DNA of 64,000 nucleotides from Narthecium ossifragum. Taxonomy: Eukaryota; Streptophyta; Magnoliopsida; Dioscoreales; Nartheciaceae. The position numbers and the translations under genes are program-made. A model generated the notes under the pieces. It had not been told where the DNA came from. It did no database searches and worked only from the letters and a program-made list of their open reading frames with translations. Positions 23,445-35,552 of the stretch are shown here, piece after piece (position 1 is the first letter of the stretch; each line of letters opens with the position of its first letter). The DNA lies in the NCBI GenBank assembly GCA_963920575.1, contig OY986969.1, forward strand, positions 12,602,615 to 12,666,614, given 5' to 3'.

Positions 23445-26400
23445 ATGCAAGGTAGACGATCCCTGAATAATCCGTTGGAACCTTTGGATCTAGAAATAGA
23501 GACCATACTTCGAACCGCTAGAACCTTAGCACAAATGTCTCTAAGTAATTACCAGGAAGCCATAAGCACCTTGCAATTCTTAATGGCTGAAGACGAGGAA
23601 CATGTCATTGACCCTAATGATAACATGGGTAGGGGTGGAAATGATAACAATAATAGAGAAGTCCCAATTAGGAATCACTTCCTACCTGGACCTTATACCT
23701 ATGCTTCTTGTATCAACCCACCGACCATCAATGCTACCCATTATGAGATTAAGCCTAACTGGATTACAGCCTTACCTTCTTTCTATGGGTGTGAGAATGA
23801 GGACCCTTATGGACACATTGCTAGCTTTCTTGAAATCCTATCCATGTTCAAACTTCAGCATTTTAATGATGATGCCTTTCAACTCAAGCTCTTCCCTTTT
23901 TCTTTGAAAGACAAGGCTAAACATTGGCTCCAAACTTTAGCGCCAAATTCGATTTCAACATGGGACCAACTTCAGGATGCTTTTCTTAAGAAATATTTCC
24001 CGATCATTAAAACTCAAAATTATCGAACCATGATTATCTCTTTCAAGCAAAATGAAGATGAGATGTTTCATGAAGCTTGGGAAAGATTTAAGGATCTTCT
24101 TAGAGAGTGTCCCCATCATGAGGTACCTGAGTGGCAGTTAGCCCATTCATTTTATAATGGTCTTAATGATCGTTATAGGACAATGGTCGAAGCTTGCTGC
24201 GGGGGTGTTGTTCTTAGTAAGCCATGGACCGCCCTTTGGGAAATGTATGATAATCTTGCTGAAAATTCACAACACAATGCCTCAGTCTCTAGGAGTCGGT
24301 CTACCACTGTTCGTAATTCTCAGGGAATTTATGAAATTTCTGAAGTCCAAAGTCTCTCCGCACAAGTAGCACTCCTAACTAAAGAGTTAAACCAGTTGAA
24401 AACAGGCCAATCTCTTGCTCAACAATTGGCGAATACTTCTCGTGAAATCTGTGCCCTTTGCCTTAATTCTGATCACCATATTACCGATTGTCATCTGGCC
24501 CCCAATTTCCCTGACTTTGTTCAGGAACAAGTTAATGCAACCTATGGTTTTTCCAAACCTCAAAATAACCCTTGTTCGAATACCTATAATCCAGGTTGGA
24601 GAAATCATCCTAATTTTAGTTGAAAGCCACAACAGTCGAGTAATTTTCCAGGGCAAAGCAACACAACTAACCCTTCTGCTTTTAAGTACCCACCTAAACC
24701 TTCTGCAAATCTAAATCCTGGGTACCCTCCGCAATCAACTTTAGCCTCTCAAACCCAATCCTCTTCTGAACCAACTTTAAGTGCCCTCCTTTCAGCTATG
24801 ACTGCCATGAATGACAACATCAACTCAAACATTAGTGGCATAAGAAGTGATTTGACAAGTGAAGTCTCTAAAATTCAGAACTATGTTTCTAGAATAGAGA
24901 ACCAGTGTAATTCCAATACCCAATCCATTAGTAAACTTGAGAACTCACTGGGCCAACTGTCTAACACTATAGCCAAAAGAGAGGAAGGTCATTTGCCAAG
25001 TCAATCGGTCACAAACCCCAGAGGCCAGCACTATGTAGAAAGCCAAAACTTCGAGAGTGCCAAAGCCGTTGTGACCCTTAGAAGTGGAAAAACAGTAGAT
25101 AACCAAATAGGTGAACCTGTCAATCTGGATGATCAAACACCCGATCCGACAACCAAGCGTCCAGCCCAAGATAATTCTCATTTTTCTTCTAATATTGACA
25201 CATCTGATTCTAGAGAGCCTGATCCAGATAAATATATCCCTAAAGTTCCTTTTCCAGCAGCTCTTAAGGACCCTTCTTCAACCATCAAAGCCCGAAAAAC
25301 TGCCGAAGAAATCCTTGAAACTTTTAAGCAAGTCAACATCAACATTCCGCTGCTTGATGCCATTAGACAGATTCCTTCTTATGCCAAATTTCTTAAGGAT
25401 CTGTGCACCCATAAACGCCAGGCTAAATCCAAAGTGTCTAAAAAGATCTTCCTCACTGAACAGGTTAGTTCTATCTTAAAACATGATACACCTCCCAAAC
25501 TAAAAGATCCTGGTACCCCTACCATACCTTGTTATATAGGAGACTACCATATTGATGGTGCCCTTCTTGATTTAGGTGCCAGTGTGAACCTTATGCCCTA
25601 TTACCTTTATAAAGAGTTTGGGATGGGAGAACTTAAACAGACACATGTGATTTTGCAATTAGCTGATAGGTCAATTAAGACACCTAGAGGTATTTTAGAA
25701 GATGTTTTAGTCAAAGTGGATAATTTCTTCTTTCATGTGGACTTTGTTGTCTTAGACATGGAACCTGCTATCCACTGCAAAAAGACTGTACCTATTATTC
25801 TAGGACGTCCCTTTTTGGCCACAGCTAATGCGTGCATAAATTGTAGAACTGGGGTGATGGATGTTTCCTTTGGACATATGCATGTTAAATTGAATATTTT
25901 TAAAACTGCATGCTTGCCTGAGCCTGACGATGATGAATGCTTTAATGTTGACATTTTAACTGAATGTATTGATGATAGATCACATGCCATGATTTTTGAT
26001 AAATTATATGGTGGTTTGCATGATTATGACTCTGACAGTGATGATGATGTTAATTTAGAAATTGCACAATCGAAAGATGACATCACAACAAACATCACAG
26101 ATACACCGATCGATAGGTTAGAAGACCGATCAATCGACCTGGACACAACGAAGCTTGAAACTGTCTCTTGGATGATTGAACCTCTTCCATCTCTCTCATC
26201 AACTCCTGCGCCGACCTCATTGGAGTCACCACCTGAACTTGAACTTAAACCACTACCTAAAACTCTAAAATATGCTTTCCTTGGACTAAACTCTACTCTT
26301 CCCATTATCATTTCGTCATCCTTGTCTTCTGATCAAGAGAGTCAACTTATTAATGTTCTTAAGGATCATAAGAAAGCAATAGGTTGGACGGTCGCTGATT

Positions 26401-29147
26401 TGAAAGGTATTGATCCTTCGATTTGTATGCATAAAATTCACTTAGAGGACGAGTCTAAAACTGTTAGGCAAATGCAACGTCGTCTGAATCCGAATATGAA
26501 AGAGGTAGTGAAGAAAGAAGTGGTGAAACTTTTAGATGCCGGTATTATTTATCCAATTTCTGATTGCCAATGGGTCAGTCCTACGCAGGTAGTACCTAAG
26601 AAATCTGGTCTAATCGTAGTAGAAAATGACAAAGGAGAGCAAATTCCGATGCGCCAAACTACGGGATGGCGTGTTTGTATTGACTATCGGAAACTTAATG
26701 CTCGAACTAGAAAAGATCACTTCCCTCTTCCTTTCATTGATCAAATCTTAGAAAGACTTTCCGGCCAGAGCTATTATTGTTTTCTAGATGGATATTCAGG
26801 GTATAACCAAGTTGCAGTTGATCCTCAAGATCAGGAGAAGACTACTTTTACTTGTCCTTTCGGTACTTTTGCTTATCGTAGGATGCCTTTTGGTCTTTGT
26901 AATGCACCGGCGACATTCCAAAGGTGTATGATGGCCATCTTCTCTGACATGATCGATAAATTTCTTGAAGTCTTTATGGATGATTTTTCGGTGTTTGGAA
27001 ATTCTTTTGAATCGTGTTTAGACAATCTCTCTAAAGTTCTTGATCGATGCATTGAAACCAATCTTGTTCTTAGTTGGGAAAAGAGTCACTTCATGGTTCA
27101 AGAAGGAATCGTGTTGGGGCACATTGTTTCCAAACATGGTATAGAGGTCGATAGGGCTAAAGTTGAGTTAATTTTTAAATTACCTCCACCGACTTCTGTG
27201 CGTGAAATCCGCTCTTTTCTAGGTCATGCTGGATTTTACCGCCGCTTCATCAAAGATTTTTCGAAAATTTCTCGACCCTTATGTGAATTACTGGCAAAGG
27301 ATGTCCCTTTTGTCTTCAATGATGCGTGTTTGACTGCTTTCAAGACTATTCGTGATTTACTGTCTACCGCACCTATCGTTCACTCACCTGATTATTCCCT
27401 ACCTTTTGAGTTAATGTGTGACGCCTCTGATTCAGCTATAGGAGCTGTGTTAGGACAGCGAGTAAATAAAGTTTCGCATGTGATTTATTATGCTAGTAAG
27501 ACCCTCTCTGAATCGCAATTAAATTATACAACTACTGAGAAGGAGTTATTAGCAGTCATCTTTGCGTTGGAAAAGTTCCGGTCTTATCTCCTAGGTTCTA
27601 AAATCCTTATCTATACTGATCATGCCGCTCTGCGATATCTTTTAGCCAAAAAGGATGCCAAACCTAGACTGATTCGTTGGATCTTGCTTTTACAAGAATT
27701 TGATCTAGAAATTAGGGATAAGAAGGGTTCAGAAAATGTAGTTGCTGACCACTTGTCTCGCCTACCCTTGGAACATATTCTTGATGGAACTCCTGTTGAC
27801 ACGTCCTTTCCCGATGAGCATCTCTTCCATGTGAACCGTCTTTCGTTGCCTTGGTATGCACATATAGTTAATTTTCTTGTTTCCGACAAGCTTCCTGATT
27901 CTTGGTCTAAAAATGCCAAAGATAGATTCTTTTCTCAGATCAAATATTATATATGGGAAGACCCTGAGTTATTTAAGCACTGCTCTGATCAAGTTATCCG
28001 TAGGTGTGTGCCCGAGTCTGAAGTCCATGATATTCTCACTTTCTGTCATACTCATGCATGTTGTGGTCATTTCTCAGGAAAGAACACTGCTGCAAAGGTT
28101 TTACAAAGTGGATTCTATTGGCCTACGATTTTTAAGGATGCTCATAATTTTTGCCAATCTTGTATTAGGTGTCAAAAGACTGGAAATATCTCTCGTAGGA
28201 ATGAGATGCCGCAAACGCCGATCTTAGTTGCCGATATTTTTGACATTTGGGGCATTGATTTCATGGGTCCGTTTCCACCTTCTTTTGGTTTTCAGTATAT
28301 CCTTGTAGCTGTTGACTACGTGTCTAAATGGGTAGAAGCTATAGCAACCAAGTCGAATGATCATAAAGTTGTGGTTAAATTTCTGCAAAGTAATATCTTT
28401 TCTCGATTTGGGTGCCCTCGTGCAATTATTAGTGATGGTGGTTCTCATTTCAATAATCAACATTTTGCTTCCCTTCTTAGAAAGTACTCTATTACTCATA
28501 AGATAGCCACCCCTTATCATCCTCAGACCAGTGGTCAAGTAGAACTTTCTAATAGGGAAATAAAGCGTATTTTAGAGAAAACCGTTCGCATTGACCGCAC
28601 AGATTGGGCCATAAAGCTAGATGATGCACTGTGGGCTTACATGACTGCTTATAAAACGCCTATCGGTATGTCCCCATATCGATTAGTTTTTGGTAAGCCT
28701 TGTCATTTACCTGTTGAATTGGAGCATCGGGCTATGTGGGCCATTAAAAAGCTTAATACTGATATCAATGCCGCCACAACACATAGGAAGCTTAGTTTAT
28801 GTGAACTTGAGGAAATTCGTAATGATGCATATTTGAATTCCAAGATCTATAAAGACAAAACAAAAGCTTTTCATGATAAACACATTTCGAGAAGGACTTT
28901 TGTTGTGGGGCAGAAAGTGTGGCTTTTCAATGCCAAATTACGCCTTTTTCCTGGTAAATTACGGTCTAGATGGTCCGGGCCTTTTATCATAAATAACGTA
29001 TTCACGCATGGTGCAGTTGAAATCCGCAATCCACACACGAATGAGATTTTCACTGTTAATGGGCACAGATTAAAGCATTATGTCGAGGACATCGTTCATG
29101 GTGAGGTTATCGAGTCCGTCGAGTTGACGGATCCATGCTTTAAGTGA
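23445..29147 (+). CDS. gag-pol: Athila-1 gag-pol, one frame with a single TGA
   Basis: One frame of 1,901 codons starts at MQGRRS, the same start motif as Athila-2 gag. A single TGA at 24,621-24,623 follows HPNFS, where a Trp codon is expected. Gag has a CCHC knuckle [14 protein letters not shown] (residues 336-349 from this start). In the part numbered from Met 24,798, protease carries LLDLGAS at about residue 256, RT has FMDDFSVF (Met-Asp-Asp at 727-729), and RNase H has CDASDSAIG. Integrase has the HHCC finger, Asp1154, Asp1213 and Glu1249 (a D-D-35-E spacing). Domain order is PR-RT-RH-IN. It makes virus-like-particle proteins and enzymes for retrotransposition. Apart from the stop it looks intact. 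Confidence 0.92.
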
Positions 29148-29343
29148 TCCTTTTATGGACGTCGAGCGAAAGACGTAAAATTACGCGCTTTCTGGGAGGC
29201 AACCCAGTTTTATGATTTTTCCTTAGCTTTTTAGAATTGTTTTGATTTCTAGGAATTTTTCCATGATTTTTTCGATTTTTCCTTTATTTTCCGTGATTTT
29301 TCTTTAAGAATAATCATAATATCTATAAAATCAAATTTCCTGG

Positions 29344-29575
29344 AGGACGGTCGACCGCCACATCGACCGCCAGAGCGTCCGTGCGGCTCTGTCAAAAATA
29401 AATCTTCTCAGGGTCGATAGAAGGATCGACCGTCAGCTCCTCAAACACGTAACGTGGGTCACGGTCGATCGATCGATCGACCGTCCGTTTATTTTTTCCA
29501 AATTGCTTGGTTGACGGTCGATCGATCGATCGACCGTCTGATTTTGTTCTCAAGTCACCCGCGCCCACGGTCGAT
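29344..29575. repeat. Palindrome array in Athila-1 3' spacer
   Basis: It includes two perfect ACGGTCGATCGATCGA...CCGTC-type palindromes (29,461-29,484 and 29,514-29,539). A minus-strand copy of the shared module is at about 29,344-29,420 (GACAGAGCCG, CACGGACG, GGTCGATG). This is a second array within the same element, besides the one in the leader. Confidence 0.85.
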
Positions 29576-31157
29576 CCGACTTCATCTTCTTCCTTCCCCA
29601 TCACCGACCGCCGGCCATCTTCACCTCTCCGGCCGCTCCCCGCCCTCCAACCCACCTCCAACACCATCGCAATCTTCCCCTCTACCTCCTCCCGGCCTCT
29701 TCTCCCCCCAATTTCGTCTCTTCCGACGCCGGCGAACGTCCCCTGTTCCTACCGCCATCTCCGATCACCTCTTCCACTGCGTCCCACCGTCCCTAATCAC
29801 CTCCAGCACCTTCCTCTGGCTGTCACGACTCTTTTGCAACCTTCAAAACTCAAACTTGAAGCTCGGTTGGCCGGATTCCACCTCCGACGATCCTCCACCG
29901 CGCCGGCCATCTTCTATCCGCCTCTTGGCCCTCTGATTCTATAATTAAATCACCTAGGTGCGTTCTCAGGCCTTCTGCGATGCTTCCTTGCTCCTTACTC
30001 ACCTCGATTGAAGCTCCGGCCGCCGGATTCTAACTCCGACCATCTTCCTCCGCGCCGTCCACCGTCGTTCCGCCGCCTGGCGACCACCAGTCACAGATCA
30101 GACGACGTAGATAGACTCCTTGGCCTCCTACGATGCCATCCCCACTGGTCCCATCCTCCGGCGACGACGTTTCACCGTTGATCGTCGCCGGCGAGCTCTC
30201 AGCCGTCCGTTGGCTGATGGACGAGCTCTATAGGTCTTGACCTTTAACCGGGATCATGATATGGATACTGCTAATTTGTGTGCTGTATATGGATGGTTTA
30301 CTGTAGTTTATTATTTTAATATCTATATTTTTAATCATGTGAATGAATGGTTGTACAGGCTACATATTCAAGAAATACAAAGGGGATTGTGCCGAAATTT
30401 TGAACAATTCTCATGCCTTTTTACTATTATTGATATATATTTCATTCTATTCTATTTGATCTTTTGGAAAGGTATTTTTTTTATGACAGGTGGCCTTTGG
30501 CACTCATTGAGGGGCGCATGTTGCAAATCTTATATAGATCAATTAGGGGTTATTCTTCAAGTCTTTACCTATGTCTCTAACGTTTTATGGTGATTTCTAT
30601 GGTTTTATTCTTTTAATCTCTTCTAGAGACATAAATTCATTCAAGGATAATGTGTTCTTCTTATGGGCGGTGTGGTGATCGTCTTTTATGCGAGCCAACT
30701 ACTTATAGCGCGATATTTACGGTGATCTCTACCCTTTTCCTTGCTGTATTTTTCTGACTTAGTGTAATTGGGGACAATTACATTCAAGTTGGGGGATTGA
30801 TTCTAGGAATTTAATTTTTATACATCTCTTGAATTATGTCAAAAGAATGAAATTATGATATGATTTGACAAAGGTGCAGGTTTTAGAAATTTATTTTATG
30901 GATTATTCTGAGATTTGTATGTCATATAAGGGATGGTAAATTTTACTATGCATGACACTATTTCTTTATTTTAACACTTTTACCATGATTTAAGGATAAC
31001 TTGACATATCCTAATGCACATGTTCACTTCCACATGTTAAGGGATTGATACTAGATTCTAAGCATGATACTAGGATAGATTTACAATTTTATGTCATGAC
31101 ACAGAAAATACATGAACACATGCAAGTATCTGAGTATGCGAAAAAAAAAGGATCTTC

Positions 31158-31340
31158 AACTTAGTAACCGGGCAGTGTGCCTAGCCAGCGTGGTGTTCGC
31201 GTAAAACGGTTGAATTTCCTAAGAAAAAGTTCTGGAGCTTGATAAAGCTGTGCCTAAACAAAACTATTAAGTGTTTTGCTAAGTAACCGGGTCTCTGCGC
31301 CTCAAGAAGCGGAGAGTGCTCGCGTAAAAAGGCAAAGTGT
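31158..31340 (+). repeat. Duplicated AACCGGG...CGCGTAAAA motif
   Basis: Two units of about 45 bp begin GTAACCGGG and end TCGCGTAAAA. The second can fold through CTCTGC and GCGGAGAG. The same pair occurs inverted in Athila-2 (49,205-49,350), although the surrounding spacers are otherwise hard to align. It is a candidate structured RNA or packaging element. Confidence 0.7.
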
Positions 31341-31877
31341 CTGATAGTTGAGAAAAAATTATGGAAAAAAAAACAGATATTGCTATGTGATAAGTGGAAA
31401 ATATGTGCTGGGATAGGATTGTGATCTTGAATAGTTGAAGTGTTTAGATATAATTGACGCTCTGAAGCATGTGGAACCCCAATCACACACAGGAGTGTTA
31501 AAGTTGTTTTTAATCATGATTAAATATGTTGAAGTGTTGGAAATATGTTATGACATGTTTTGATTTACTATATTTTTATTTGACTGTGAGTTGAAGGATG
31601 TATTCATAGATATTATTTCTATTTCACGCATTAGAGTTGATGAATATTATAATTGATTTCTGATGATATATTTAAGGGATGTATAGATGTTTGTGGGTGT
31701 CATCCCTGAAAACCCTCAGGAGACTATAACTCCTCCACTGGGGTAACCCAGGGGTTTAAAGGCTTGTTGCACATGCTAAGTGCAATCGTGAGACCTACGA
31801 AAGTGGCTAGTTTGATTTATTGCTTTCTTTTTATATTTTCTTTGCTCGAGGGCTAGCAAAGTGTAAGTTGGGGGGTG

Positions 31878-33311
31878 TGATAAGTCACTAAATGTTCATA
31901 ATTCAACCTCTTAACTTAGCTTTGTTAGGCCTAGAGTGTTTGTATTTGATAGCTTGTTAGTTGATTTCAAATTTAATAATGCTTTGAGGAGAAATGCAAG
32001 AAATTCGGTTAATATGCTGAAATACACTGCTCTGTTGACTGTTAGCATAATATTCACCAGATATTATTTTTATCTCCAAATATTCTGAAATTTGAATGAC
32101 AGCTAATAGACATCAAGACGTACAACTTTCATGTTGAACACTTTCAGAGATTCCAGATGGATTGATAGCAGTTTTGGAAAAGATGAAGATAATTAGCTGT
32201 TGGAAGACTGGTCCGTCGACGCCTGGGAGAATATTCGTCAAATATTCTAGTTAAGTCCAAATATTGCAAACTCTTATGGAGAGGACAGAGGACTTCCAGA
32301 GCTATATCTTTTGTGTTGGAATCATTCTCAAATTCTGAACCGGTTGAGTCCAGTCGCGATTGGAAGGAGCTGTCAGGGTTGGACCAGGAATTCCGAGTTG
32401 TACTTGAGGTCTAACTTAACCCTAAAACCCTAATCCGGGAATTAAGATATAAAAAGGGTTTTGTGGCTGGAAAACGGGAGGCCTCCATAGAGAAAAACAG
32501 AGGAATTCAGATTGGAGAAGAAGACGGAGATGTGGTGTAGATCTCAAGCTTTCTTCATCGAATACATGGCCTTCATCCCAAAGATGAGTGGCTAATCTTC
32601 TAGATCTAGGGATCTCATGAAACTCTAGTATAACTTTCTGTATTTTCTAGTTGATTCTTGTATTCCTTTCTCATAGACATGATCTTATGGATTTGAATTT
32701 ATTGATAATAGAGTTGATGGAAGTATTTCCCTTGACGTATTTTGTGTCCTACTTGATTGCTGTGCTTGATGGTAGAGTTCCATAAGATGGTTTTCATGTG
32801 GTTTTTGATATGCTTTTGAGATAATCTATGCTAAGTAAAGATAGATTGTACTCAGGTTAAGTCCGAAGACAATCTATGCTACACGAAGATAGGTTATGCC
32901 TTAGGTAGTCATCAACTTTCTTTTAGGGTTTCATGTGAGCTTAAGAAGCCATGATTCCATAATGTCTAGAGAAGAAGCAAGATGATAATTAGAGAATACA
33001 GGAAGTGAAGCTAGAGTGGATTGAGGGTTCCCTAGGTTGTTTCTCTCATTGATCTATTTCAACCTCTTTAATTGCTTTCGTAATTAGTTTTAATTAATTA
33101 GTTTCCAAAATCCAAATCAACCTTTCATTGCTTTAGGATTAGAGTTTTGAGTTTCAATTTCACCTTCGTTATTCAAGTCAAAGTTTTCCCTGAGGATCGA
33201 CCCCGTATTTCATCATTATACTATCGTTTGAATTTAATATTGAAATAAGGGTTTATAAATTTCTAAATTGCATTTTGCGTACGATTTAACGACACCGTTC
33301 GTGAGCGATCA
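31878..33311 (+). repeat. Athila-1 3' LTR
   Basis: 1,434 bp. Near-identical to the 5' LTR up to about 33,097, then clearly more divergent with several indels to the common end GTGAGCGATCA. Confidence 0.95.
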
Positions 33312-33578
33312 CCCATGCATGGCCAATAATAGCCATTGCGCATTATTAGTCAGCACATTTTTATGCCGGATTGATGTGCCCCACATACACCATTATGTAT
33401 CTCGTCCATCGTCAATTTAGCTTCATCAGAACTCAAGCATCGCAATAAAATTCCATGTGGGCGACGTTTATATAAAACATCGTTTTGTAGAAAGTAATGT
33501 ATCGCTTTAAGACGGATTTTGCGATCGACCTTGAGCGATGGATTTTCCAAAAAAGCGACGATTGGAGTACGCCAATCT
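33312..33578 (-). pseudogene. Tat-1 integrase N-terminus fused to RT by deletion
   Basis: Minus-strand coding for the region before and including the integrase zinc finger: WRTPIVAFLENPSLK, then YFLQNDVLYKR, then HNGVCGAHQSG. The HHCC finger is completed across the Athila-1 insertion. Its upstream neighbour should be the second RNase H. Instead it joins the RT end (IIEASPP) at about 33,578, so both RNase H domains were removed by an internal deletion. Confidence 0.8.
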
Positions 33579-34650
33579 TGGAGGGCTAGCCTCAATAATA
33601 GACTTTGATTTATTTTGGTAGAGCTCTATTCCTCGCTGATGGACGAGAAAACCAACAAAGTTCCCTGCTTGCACACCAAATGCACATTTTAAGGGATTTA
33701 ATTTCAAATTGTACTCTCTCATTCGCTCAAAAGCTTTGATTAATTGAGAAAAATGATTGGTCATAACTGGTGATTTTACAATAATATCATCAACATAAAC
33801 TTCTATAAAATGGCCAATCATGTCATGAAAAATCAAGTTCATCGCTCGCTGATAAGTAGCACCAGCATTTTTTAACCCAAAAGGCATAACAATCCACTCA
33901 TAACTACCAAGTGATCCTGGACATCTAAAGGCCGTTTTATGAATATCGTTCTCGGCGATATAGATTTGATTATACCCGGAATACCCATCCATAAACGAGT
34001 ATACTTCTTGTCTGGCAGTAGCATCGACCAAATTGTCTACTGATGGCATAGGATATTCATCCTTGGGTGTTGTCAAATTCAAATTTCTAAAGTCTATGCA
34101 GACTCTAAGTTTACCATTTTTCTTCTTAACTGGCACTATATTTGAAAGCCATTCTACATATCTGGCTATTCTAATAAAATTTGCACTTAACAATCGTTCA
34201 ATTTCTTTTTTTACTTCTGGGATTATATTGGGAGCAAAACATCTTGGCGCTTGCTTATATGGCTTAAAATTTGGTTGAGTGGGAAGTTCATGCTCAAGGA
34301 TGGTTCTATCTAAGCCAGACATTTTCTTATAATCCCAAGCAAAGCAATCCTTATATGAGCGTAAAATGGCGATGAGTTCGTACCTTATATCTTGATCGAT
34401 AAGCTTGCTGATGAAGGTTGGACGATGTTCCTCGCCGTCGCCAAGGTTGATCTCTTCCGGTGGGTCTTGAGCTTGCATCTTTCCACGTTTTCCATAGGGA
34501 CTTCTTCATCATCCTCTTGAGGAATGTCCTTTAAACAATCCAAATCATTTGTGTCTTGTGCTGCAAACTCTTCTACCTGATAAGCCATTATGTTGGCTTT
34601 TAAGGCCGTTACAGCTGCCCAATTTCTCTCAAGTTGTGAATCCATCAAAT
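33579..34650 (-). pseudogene. Tat-1 reverse transcriptase
   Basis: Tat-type RT with KPYKQAPRCFAPNI near its start, [19 protein letters not shown] and the catalytic YVDD at residues 228-231 of the frame beginning at 34,478. A short linker frame (34,385-34,648) overlaps in another phase, showing a frameshift just upstream. The copy at 62,046-63,110 is the closest relative in the window. RT ends at IIEASPP, after which RNase H is missing. Confidence 0.88.
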
Positions 34651-35552
34651 TAAGTTTGAGGCCGATGATCGGCCAACCCTTGGAGGAAAGACCACGGAGG
34701 TTGGTCCTTCTGGATCAAATAGTTCAGGCACTCACTCTTTCAACATAGAGCCATTCTCTGACACCACCTTCAGCGTATCATCGATCTGGATGAACTGTAA
34801 TGGACCATAGTTGCAGTCGTAAAAGGATGCTTCTACAACATGAGTGTCCATACTATAGGGCATGTTGTCGGCCATTATGGACTCTACATTCCCTTCAACA
34901 TTCCATAAAAACAGACATTGATGGAGGAAGGATGGAACACACTGGCTGCCATGAATCCAATCTCGACCAAGCAAAACATTGTAACTGGTTGTTGAGTCCA
35001 TGACAAAGAACGTTGTCGTCCTTGTCACACTTCCTACCTTAATATCCAAGGAGAGAATGCCCTTTGCAGGAGCTGGGACCCCACTAAACCCTGTTAGTGT
35101 GATACCCGTGGGAATCAGATCGCTATCGGTCTTACCCAGCTTCTTCATCATCTTGGCAGGAATGACATTAACTACAACCCCTGTATCGATCAAAACCCGG
35201 CTCACAGGAATTCCATTGATCTCGGCCTTAATGTGCAAGAGTCGTAGATGGCGTGTCATGGCTTCTGGTAGACGATCAAACACAACATTGTCCTTTAAAC
35301 GATAATCCTCGTTCTGCACTTTGGTTGATGACCCAGGCCGATCTTGTATTGCCTTGCCTTTGGACTTCGCTATGGCTTGAATAACCTCCAGACTCTCTTG
35401 TCCATCCCATGACAACCATTGTTGATAAGCTTCTGCTTGTACTTGACTAACATCTCTTTCTTCAACACCCTAGCCAGTGGAAATGATCGGCGAATCGTCG
35501 ACCTGCTGAACATACTTTGCTACGTCGCCCTTGGGAACCCATTTCTTTGCAC
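34651..35552 (-). pseudogene. Tat-1 protease region
   Basis: The frame from 35,415 reads LSWDGQESLEV, then VLIDTGVVVNVIP with the catalytic Asp-Thr-Gly (35,179-35,187), then VLLGRDWIHGSQCVP. A TAG lies just upstream at 35,470, and homology continues to about 35,553 ([10 protein letters not shown]). There it stops at the truncated Tekay element. Compared with Tat-2, about 1.2 kb of linker between gag and protease is missing at this boundary. The protease would cleave the Tat polyprotein. Confidence 0.82.

Larger units (their letters stand above)
29148..31877 (+). other. Athila-1 3' spacer (pol to 3' LTR)
   Basis: This 2.7-kb stretch has no supported gene; Athila elements sometimes have an env-like ORF here. 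In order it holds a palindrome array (29,344-29,575), a GC-rich CCGGCC segment (to about 30,230), AT-rich sequence, an internal purine tract CAAGTTGGGGGATT near 30,786, and two copies of an AACCGGG...CGCGTAAAA motif (31,160-31,340). The final polypurine tract AAGTTGGGGGGTG (31,865-31,877) abuts the LTR. Confidence 0.7.
21484..33311 (+). mobile_element. Athila-1, full-length Ty3/Gypsy Athila element
   Basis: The element is 11.8 kb: LTR 21,484-22,921, tRNA-Asp-type primer site, gag-pol 23,445-29,147, a long 3' spacer, polypurine tract and LTR 31,878-33,311. The target duplication CCCAT flanks both ends (21,479-21,483 and 33,312-33,316). Ignoring the element and one CCCAT restores the Tat-1 integrase frame. 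Over the first 1.2 kb the two LTRs differ at only about 15-20 positions by eye, but the last ~220 bp are far more divergent. This is the best-preserved autonomous-type element of the window. Confidence 0.95.

Noticed and set aside
30237..30593. 118-codon ORF with hydrophobic stretches as an Athila env-like gene
   Set aside because: Composition is just AT-rich hydrophobic, there is no recognisable env or splice structure, and Athila-2 has no counterpart.
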